NCBI RefSeq assembly: GCF_016905445.1
Contig: NZ_JAFEXF010000057.1
Coordinates: 1 to 37,467, forward strand
Direction: 5' to 3'
Length of the DNA: 37,467 bases
DNA from: Streptomyces sp. G44
GTDB taxonomy: Bacteria > Actinomycetota > Actinomycetes > Streptomycetales > Streptomycetaceae
Shown here: positions 32,266 to 37,467 of the stretch, piece by piece
Layout of the letters: each line of letters opens with the position of its first letter
Numbering within the stretch: position 1 is the stretch's first letter
Position numbers and translations under genes: made by a program
The notes under the pieces: model-generated
Seen by the model: only the letters and a program-made list of their open reading frames with translations
What the model was told of the DNA's origin: nothing
Database searches by the model: none

Positions 32266-33159
32266 ATGTCGCGTACCGCAGCAGAAATAGCCACTCAGCC
32301 CGCCTGCTGGCACCGGGCGGCGGAGGCGGCGGCCTCCTTCGCGGGGTTTCCCCGGCCGGGTGAGCGGGTCGCCGTCACCGGGTGCGGCACCTCGTGGTTC
32401 ATGGCGCTCGCGTACGCGGCGCTGCGCGAGGCGGCGGGGCAGGGCGAGACGGACGCCTTCGCCTCCTCGGAGTTCCCGGCCGGGCGGCGCTACGACCGGG
32501 TGGTGGCGATCACCCGGTCCGGTACGACGACGGAGGTCCTCGACCTGCTCGGGCGGCTCAAGGGCTCGGTGCCGACGCTCGCGCTGACCGCCGACCCCGG
32601 GACGCCGGTGATGGCCGCGGCCGACACGGTGGCGGTCCTCGACTGGGCGGACGAGGAGTCGGTCGTCCAGACCCGCTTCGCCACGACCGCGCTCGCCTTC
32701 CTGCGGGCCGGGCTCGGCGACGTGCCCGGCGTGAAGCCGGTGGCCGAGGCGGCGGTCGACGCGGAGCTGGCGGTCACCGAGCCGCTGCCGGCGACGGTGC
32801 TCGGGGCGGAGCAGTGGACGTTCCTGGGGCGCGGCTGGACGTACGGCCTCGCGCTGGAGGCGGCGCTGAAGATGCGGGAGGCGGCGGGGGCGTGGACGGA
32901 GGCGTACCCGGCGATGGAGTACCGCCACGGGCCGATCTCCATCACGGGCCCCGGCCGCGTGGCGTGGATGTTCGGCACGCTGCCGGAGGGTCTCGCCGGT
33001 GACGTGGCCCGGGTCGGCGGCGAACTCGTCGCACGCCAGGACGCGGACCCGCTGGCCGACCTGATCCGCGCGCAGCGCCTCGCGGTGGCCCTGGCCGAGT
33101 CCCACGGCTTCGACCCGGACCGCCCGCGGAACCTGACCCGCAGCGTGATCCTGAGCTAG
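32266..33159 (+). CDS. SIS-domain sugar-phosphate isomerase/deaminase-like protein
   Basis: The 297-residue protein has two SIS halves: VAVTGCGTSWFMALAYAALR and VVAITRSGTTTEVLDLL in the first; WTFLGRGWTYGLALEAALKM and TEAYPAMEYRHGPISI in the second. It resembles the isomerase half of GlmS and AgaS/NagB-II type deaminases, so it probably acts on glucosamine-6-phosphate or a related sugar. GAGGAG precedes ATG 32266. A DasR-like site and divergent sugar lipoprotein fit amino-sugar use. Confidence 0.87.
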   Translation: MSRTAAEIATQPACWHRAAEAAASFAGFPRPGERVAVTGCGTSWFMALAYAALREAAGQGETDAFASSEFPAGRRYDRVVAITRSGTTTEVLDLLGRLKGSVPTLALTADPGTPVMAAADTVAVLDWADEESVVQTRFATTALAFLRAGLGDVPGVKPVAEAAVDAELAVTEPLPATVLGAEQWTFLGRGWTYGLALEAALKMREAAGAWTEAYPAMEYRHGPISITGPGRVAWMFGTLPEGLAGDVARVGGELVARQDADPLADLIRAQRLAVALAESHGFDPDRPRNLTRSVILS

Positions 33160-33173
33160 GGGTACGGGGGGCG

Positions 33174-33207
33174 GGCGGGGCGGCGGCTCATGCCGCCTCG
33201 CCCCGCC
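33174..33207. terminator. Terminator between SIS gene and beta-propeller gene
   Basis: GGCGGGGC-GGCGGC pairs with GCCGCC-TC-GCCCCGCC around a TCAT loop (14 bp, two bulged bases) between convergent genes. Confidence 0.75.
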
Positions 33208-33234
33208 CCGCTCGTCGCCCCCCGGCTCGCTCCC

Positions 33235-34272
33235 TCACCTGGGCGTGATGGCGATGCCCTCCGGCTGGTTGCCGGTGCGCAGGGTCGTCCGGACCTTCGT
33301 GAGCCCCGGGTCGACCACCGAGACCGTGTCGGAGCCCTCGTTGGTGACCCAGACCCGGCTGCCGCCCGGGCTGACCGCCACACCCTGCGGGGTCTTGCCC
33401 ACGGGCACCTGGGCGAGGACGCCGCCGGTCGCGGTGTCGATGACGAGGAGTACGTCGGCCGCGGAGTCCGCCGCGTACAGCCGCTGCCCGTCGGGGCTGA
33501 CCGCCAGGCCGAGCGGGGCCTTGCCGGCCGGCCAGGTGGCCGTCACCTTGCGGGTGGCCGGGTCGATGACGGAAATGGTGCCGGCGCCCGTGTTGGCGAC
33601 GTAGACCCGGTCGCCCCTCACCGTGGCGGTGATGCCGCTGGGGAAGTCGCCCACGGGGATCCGTGCCACGGGCTCGTGTCCCCTGGACAGGACGGCGACG
33701 TCGTTGCTGCCGCTGTTGGTGACGTAGGTGGTGCCGTCGGGCAGGGTGGCGACGCTGTGCGGGAGTTCACCGGAAGCGGGCGTCGCGATGACCCTGCGGC
33801 CGGCCGTGTCGATGACGGAGACGGTGCCGCTGCCCCAGTTCGCCGCGAAGACCCACCGCCCGTCACGGCTCGGCGTGGCCGAGAACGGATAGGACCCGAC
33901 CGGCACGGTCGCCACGGCCTTGTGATTGGCCGTCTCGACGAAGGTGACCGAGTCGGCCAGGCCGTTGGCCACGTACACGTGGGAGCCGTCGGGGGCCGCG
34001 CCCACGCCGGTCGGTCCCGCGCCCACCGGCGTGGTGGCGACGGCCCTCTCCAGGCGGACGTCGAAGGAGGAGACGGTCCCGGAGCCGCTGTTGGCGACGT
34101 ACGCGGCGATGCGCATCGGGAAGCCCTTGCCGGGCGTGTCCCGCACCGCGGGCCGCGGTGTCGGGGGCGGTGCGCTGGATGCCGCGGCGGCCGTGCACGC
34201 CACGACGGCGAGCGCGCACCCGAGTGTCAGGCGGACGCGGGAGCGGCCGCTGCCTGCGAAGAGTCTCAGCAT
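33235..34272 (-). CDS. YVTN-type beta-propeller repeat protein, probable lipoprotein
   Basis: The 345-residue protein has a signal peptide with a lipobox-like VVAC (Cys26). About seven ~42-residue repeats follow, each with a core such as VYVANTGAGTISVIDPATRK and a P-x-G-hydrophobic turn, as in surface YVTN propellers. It likely sits outside the membrane as a binding scaffold; the partner is unknown. GAGGT lies before ATG 34272. It is divergent from nagKA. Confidence 0.88.
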   Translation of the reverse strand: MLRLFAGSGRSRVRLTLGCALAVVACTAAAASSAPPPTPRPAVRDTPGKGFPMRIAAYVANSGSGTVSSFDVRLERAVATTPVGAGPTGVGAAPDGSHVYVANGLADSVTFVETANHKAVATVPVGSYPFSATPSRDGRWVFAANWGSGTVSVIDTAGRRVIATPASGELPHSVATLPDGTTYVTNSGSNDVAVLSRGHEPVARIPVGDFPSGITATVRGDRVYVANTGAGTISVIDPATRKVTATWPAGKAPLGLAVSPDGQRLYAADSAADVLLVIDTATGGVLAQVPVGKTPQGVAVSPGGSRVWVTNEGSDTVSVVDPGLTKVRTTLRTGNQPEGIAITPR

Positions 34273-34413
34273 GGATCTACCTCTGGCTGTAGGAGTCCGG
34301 GGACGAACGCGCACGGTCAAACGTCCGGCCCGGCTGTCCCGCACGGCCGGGGAGGCGATTCGTTCTTTCGCATGGCGGCGCTTGCGGCAAATCGGCCATT
34401 TCGCATACTTGCG

Positions 34414-34429
34414 GGTGTCATATGACACC
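34414..34429. promoter_or_regulatory. Perfect 16-bp palindrome
   Basis: GGTGTCATATGACACC is perfectly symmetric and lies in the 235-bp gap between the beta-propeller gene and nagK. It has the form of a dimeric regulator site; the regulator is not known to me. TTTCGCAT and CTTGCGG elements each occur twice just upstream (34366-34414). Confidence 0.55.
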
Positions 34430-34485
34430 AGCATCCCCAACCGTCCGCCGCCGCCCTCGGTATGCCGCCCCCCGCCCTGACGCCA

Positions 34486-34501
34486 GGTGGACTAGACCTT
34501 T
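34486..34501 (+). promoter_or_regulatory. DasR-like site (dre) upstream of nagKA
   Basis: GGTGGACTAGACCTTT (reverse AAAGGTCTAGTCCACC) shares the GGTCTAG-CCA core with the DasR consensus and ends 6 bp before GTG 34508. DasR control of nagKA is established in Streptomyces. Confidence 0.75.
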
Positions 34502-34507
34502 CAAGGG

Positions 34508-35506
34508 GTGACGGGCGAGACTGTATCCGTGAGACACGTCATCGCCCTCGATGTGGGCGGCACCGGAATGAAGGCCGCCCTGGTAGGGGCGGACGGCACC
34601 CTGCTGCACGAGGCACGCCGCCCGACCGGCCGCGACCGCGGCCCCGAGGCGGTCGTCACGTCCATCCTCGGCTTCGCGGCGGACCTGCGCGCCCACGGCG
34701 TCGCCCACCTCGGCGAACCCGCCGCGGCGGCGGGCGTCGCCGTGCCCGGCATCGTCGACGCCGCCCGCGGCGTCGCGGTCTACGCGGCCAACCTCGGCTG
34801 GAGCGACGTCCCGCTGCGCGACCTCCTCAGCGCCCGCCTGGCGGGCGTCCCCGTGGCCCTCGGCCACGACGTGCGCACCGGGGGTCTCGCCGAGGGCCGC
34901 CTCGGCGCGGGCAAGGGCGCCGACCGGTTCCTGTTCGTGCCCCTGGGCACCGGCATCGCCGGGGCCATCGGCATCGGCGGCGCCATCGAACCCGGCGCCC
35001 ACGGCTCGGCCGGGGAGATCGGCCACATCGTCGTACGCCCCGGCGGCCCGCCCTGCGGCTGCGGCCAGCGCGGCTGCCTGGAACGCCTCGCCTCCGCGTC
35101 CGCGGTGAGCGCGGCGTGGGCGGAGGCGAGCGGCGACCCCGAGGCGGACGCCGCGGACTGCGCCAAGGCCGTCGAGTCCGGCGACCCGCGGGCCCGGAAG
35201 GTCTGGCACGACGCCGTCGACGCCCTGGCGGACGGCCTGCTCACCGCCCTCACTCTGCTGGACCCGCGCACCCTGATCATCGGTGGCGGCCTGGCCGAGG
35301 CGGGGGAAACCTTGTTCACGCCGCTGCGGGCCGCCGTCGCGGCACGCGTCGTCCGGTTCCAGACGCTGCCCGACATCGTGCCCGCGGCCCTCGGCGACAC
35401 CGCCGGGTGCCTCGGCGCGGGCCTGCTCGCCTGGGATCTCCTCGACCGGACGGCGGCGGCCCCCACCCATCCAGCCGACATCGACCCCCCGGAGGTAACC
35501 ACCTGA
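34508..35506 (+). CDS. nagK: ROK-family N-acetylglucosamine kinase
   Basis: The 332-residue kinase has ALDVGGTGMKAALVGADG (phosphate loop), GTGIAGAIGIGGAIEPGAHG, GEIGHIVV and the ROK zinc motif CGCGQRGCLE. It should phosphorylate GlcNAc to GlcNAc-6-phosphate. The start is GTG 34508 or GTG 34529 (nearer the conserved HVIALDVGG); neither has a strong ribosome-binding site. The stop overlaps nagA by TGATG. Confidence 0.92.
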   Translation: MTGETVSVRHVIALDVGGTGMKAALVGADGTLLHEARRPTGRDRGPEAVVTSILGFAADLRAHGVAHLGEPAAAAGVAVPGIVDAARGVAVYAANLGWSDVPLRDLLSARLAGVPVALGHDVRTGGLAEGRLGAGKGADRFLFVPLGTGIAGAIGIGGAIEPGAHGSAGEIGHIVVRPGGPPCGCGQRGCLERLASASAVSAAWAEASGDPEADAADCAKAVESGDPRARKVWHDAVDALADGLLTALTLLDPRTLIIGGGLAEAGETLFTPLRAAVAARVVRFQTLPDIVPAALGDTAGCLGAGLLAWDLLDRTAAAPTHPADIDPPEVTT

Positions 35507-36669
35507 TGGCCACTCGCAAGGTTCTCGCCGGTGCCCAGGTGGTACTGCCCACCGGAACCGTCCCCGACGGCCGCGTGACCGTGGAAGGCACCCGCATCGC
35601 CGAGAACACCCCGGCCGGCACGCATGCGGACGCCCACGCGGACACGGACACCCTCGACCTCACCGGCCACTGGATCGTCCCCGGCTTCGTCGACCTCCAC
35701 AACCACGGCGGCGGCGGCGCCTCCTTCACCTCCGGCACCGTGGACGACGTGCTCAAGGGCGTCCACACGCACCGCCTGCACGGCACGACCACCCTCGTCG
35801 CCTCGACCGTCACCGGCGAGATGGACTTCCTCGCCGAGCGCGCCGGACTCCTGAGCGAACTGGCCGAGCAGGGCGACATCGCCGGCATCCACTTCGAGGG
35901 CCCCTTCATCTCGCCCTGCCGCAAGGGCGCGCACAGCGAGGACCTGCTGCGCCACCCCGACCCGGCGGACGTGCGCAAGCTGCTCGACGCGGCCCGGGGC
36001 CGGGCGAAGATGCTCACCCTCGCCACCGAGCTGCCCGGCGGCCTCGACTCCGTGCGCCTGCTCGCCGAGCACGGCGTCATCGCCGCCATCGGCCACACCG
36101 ACGCGACGTACGAGCAGACGGTGGAGGCCATCGACGCGGGCGCCACCGTCGCCACGCACCTGTTCAACGCGATGCCCGGCCTCGGCCACCGCGCGCCCGG
36201 CCCGATCGCCGCCCTCCTGGAGGACGAGCGGATCACCGTCGAGCTGATCAACGACGGCACGCATCTGCACCCGGCCGCCCTGGAACTGGCCTTCCACCGC
36301 GCGGGCGCCGGCCGCGTCGCGTTCATCACCGACGCGATGGACGCGGCGGGCTTCGGCGACGGCCGCTACATGCTCGGCCCGCTGGAGGTCGAGGTGAGGG
36401 ACAGCGTGGCGCGGCTCGTCGAGGGCGGCTCCATCGCGGGCTCCACGCTGACGCTGGACCGCGCCTTCAAGCGCTCGGTGACCGTCGACGGGATCTCCGT
36501 GGAGGACACCGTCCGCGCCCTGTGCGCCAACCCGGCCAGGCTCCTCGGCATGGCCGACACGGTGGGCTCCCTGGAACCGGGCAAGGACGCGGACCTGGTG
36601 GTCCTGGACGCGGACTTCGACCTCAAGGGCGTGCTGCGCAAGGGCGAATGGGTGGTCGCGCCCCGCTGA
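35506..36669 (+). CDS. nagA: N-acetylglucosamine-6-phosphate deacetylase
   Basis: The 387-residue amidohydrolase removes the acetyl group from GlcNAc-6-phosphate. It has GFVDLHNHGGGGASF (metal His pair), HFEGPFISPCRKGAHS, IGHTDATYEQTVEAI, THLFNAMPG and AFITDAMDAAGFGDG. A short His/Asp/Thr repeat tract (~39-48) is near the N-terminus. GGAGG lies before ATG 35506. It completes the GlcNAc pathway with nagK and also takes the MurQ product. Confidence 0.97.
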   Translation: MATRKVLAGAQVVLPTGTVPDGRVTVEGTRIAENTPAGTHADAHADTDTLDLTGHWIVPGFVDLHNHGGGGASFTSGTVDDVLKGVHTHRLHGTTTLVASTVTGEMDFLAERAGLLSELAEQGDIAGIHFEGPFISPCRKGAHSEDLLRHPDPADVRKLLDAARGRAKMLTLATELPGGLDSVRLLAEHGVIAAIGHTDATYEQTVEAIDAGATVATHLFNAMPGLGHRAPGPIAALLEDERITVELINDGTHLHPAALELAFHRAGAGRVAFITDAMDAAGFGDGRYMLGPLEVEVRDSVARLVEGGSIAGSTLTLDRAFKRSVTVDGISVEDTVRALCANPARLLGMADTVGSLEPGKDADLVVLDADFDLKGVLRKGEWVVAPR

Positions 36670-36674
36670 TCGCG

Positions 36675-36708
36675 AGGCGGTCGGCCCCCACCCCTGGGCC
36701 AACCGCCT
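36675..36708 (+). terminator. Terminator after nagA
   Basis: GGCGGT and ACCGCC plus GGCCC and GGGCC form an interrupted 11-bp stem followed by TTCTCTTT. Confidence 0.75.
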
Positions 36709-36777
36709 TCTCTTTGGCATGATCAGAACCGGCGGAAGAACGGCAGCGCACAGGCACTTTCGGGGGTGGTACGGGTG

Positions 36778-37467
36778 ATGCTCACCGTCACGTTGAACGC
36801 GGCGCTCGACCTCACCTACCGCGTGCCCGCCCTCACCCCGCACACCACCCACCGCGTCACCGAGGTGATCGAACGCCCCGGCGGCAAGGGCGTGAACGTC
36901 GCCCGCGTCCTCGCCGCCCTCGGCCACGACGTGACCGTCACCGGCTTCGCGGGCGGCGGCACCGGACGCGTCCTGCGCGAACGCCTGGCCGACGAGCCGC
37001 GCGTGACGGTCGCGTTCGCCCCCATCGCGGGCACCACGCGCCGCACCCTCGCCGTGGCCGACGCGGCGACCGGCGACACCACCCAGCTCAACGAACCGGG
37101 CCCGGCCGTCACCCCCGCCGAATGGGCCGCCTTCCTGGACTCCTACGAGGAGTTGGTGCACCGCCCGGGCACCACGGCGGTCGCGCTCTGCGGCAGCCTG
37201 CCGCCCGGCGTCCCCGTCGGCGCGTACGCCCTCCTCGTACGCGCCGCACGCGCCGCCCACGTCCCGGTGCTGCTCGACACCAGCGGCGAGCCGCTGCGCC
37301 GCGCGGTCGCGGCCCGGCCCGACATCATCAAGCCCAACGCCGAGGAACTCGCCGAGCTGACCGGCTCCCACGAGCCCGGGCGGGCCACCCGCGACGCCCG
37401 CCGCAGGGGCGCGCACGCCGTGGTCGCCTCGCTCGGCGCCGACGGCCTGCTCGCCCTCACCCCGGAC
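36778..37467 (+). CDS. PfkB-family 1-phosphofructokinase-like hexose kinase (cut by window end)
   Basis: At least 230 residues are present: MLTVTLNAALDLTYRVPALT, then RPGGKGVNVARVLAALGH, GDTTQLNEPGP, CGSLPPGVPVGAYA and DIIKPNAEELAELTG, the 1-PFK/tagatose-6-phosphate kinase order. The C-terminal catalytic GAGD loop is beyond the window. ATG at 36778 (GTG 36775 also possible) follows a terminator, so it has its own promoter. Phosphorylated sugar substrate is unknown; position after nagKA suggests amino-sugar or fructose-phosphate metabolism. Confidence 0.9.
   Translation, partial: MLTVTLNAALDLTYRVPALTPHTTHRVTEVIERPGGKGVNVARVLAALGHDVTVTGFAGGGTGRVLRERLADEPRVTVAFAPIAGTTRRTLAVADAATGDTTQLNEPGPAVTPAEWAAFLDSYEELVHRPGTTAVALCGSLPPGVPVGAYALLVRAARAAHVPVLLDTSGEPLRRAVAARPDIIKPNAEELAELTGSHEPGRATRDARRRGAHAVVASLGADGLLALTPD

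Noticed and set aside
34273..34440. Longer start for the beta-propeller protein
   Set aside because: It would place the palindrome in coding sequence and lose the signal peptide; ATG 34272 has GAGGT upstream.
34780..37416. Long minus-strand frame opposite nagK-nagA-pfkB
   Set aside because: Shadow of three well-supported genes with no independent signals.

Overview
The window is chromosomal DNA of a Streptomyces-type actinomycete. The evidence is very high G+C with strong third-position G/C bias, GTG starts and 4-bp stop/start overlaps, an AfsR/SARP regulator, a groES-less groEL2, DasR-like sites at nagKA, and a TTA codon in a regulator. The first ~155 bases are almost pure C/G homopolymer and look like a bad contig end. 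I saw no rRNA, tRNA, insertion sequence, prophage or CRISPR array.

Layout. (1) 155-6708, copper island: cutC (damaged 3' end), the CopA P1B-ATPase divergent from a secreted His-rich protein, with two identical CsoR-type operators each inside its own promoter. A third operator of the same architecture lies between a mycothiol-dependent isomerase-like gene (followed by a Vat-type acetyltransferase) and an HD-hydrolase gene. (2) 6774-13485: an isomerase-fold/GNAT fusion, a large SARP regulator, a small secreted four-Cys protein, a Cmx/CmrA-like MFS pump and two small coupled genes. (3) 13557-15476: RpiR regulator and MurQ etherase (cell-wall sugar recycling). (4) 15549-20582: a graspetide-type RiPP locus. 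TgmA-like precursor, ATP-grasp ligase and PIMT-like methyltransferase overlap end to end, preceded by a HATPase and a small membrane protein. Divergent from them is an XRE/TPR regulator with a TTA codon, coupled to a Nudix hydrolase. (5) 20853-22486: a winged-helix/zinc-ribbon protein and a Uma2-family protein. (6) 22588-26918: groEL2 with CIRCE half-sites, a cold-shock protein, a possible small RNA, a MoaD/ThiS carrier, and thrC behind an S-box (SAM-I) riboswitch. (7) 27228-32057: glucosyl-3-phosphoglycerate synthase, otsA, and a convergent run of lipoprotein, DUF3263 and otsB genes. (8) 32266-37467: SIS-domain sugar-phosphate protein, a beta-propeller lipoprotein, nagK-nagA and a PfkB kinase cut by the window end. 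DasR-like sites lie before the SIS/lipoprotein pair and before nagKA.

The most interesting element is the RiPP locus. In the precursor's last 28 residues, Thr and Asp residues pair as nested rungs (61-88, 63-86, 67-82, 71-78) centred exactly between Asp74 and Gly75. That is the geometry expected of a multiply ester-stapled hairpin with an aspartimide at its tip, related to but apparently longer than fuscimiditide. Its regulator has TTA as codon 5, which would tie production to bldA and development. Other leads are the possible extension of the copper regulon to an HD hydrolase, the S-box on threonine synthase with P1 overlapping the ribosome-binding region, and a possible ~90-nt RNA between cspA and moaD.
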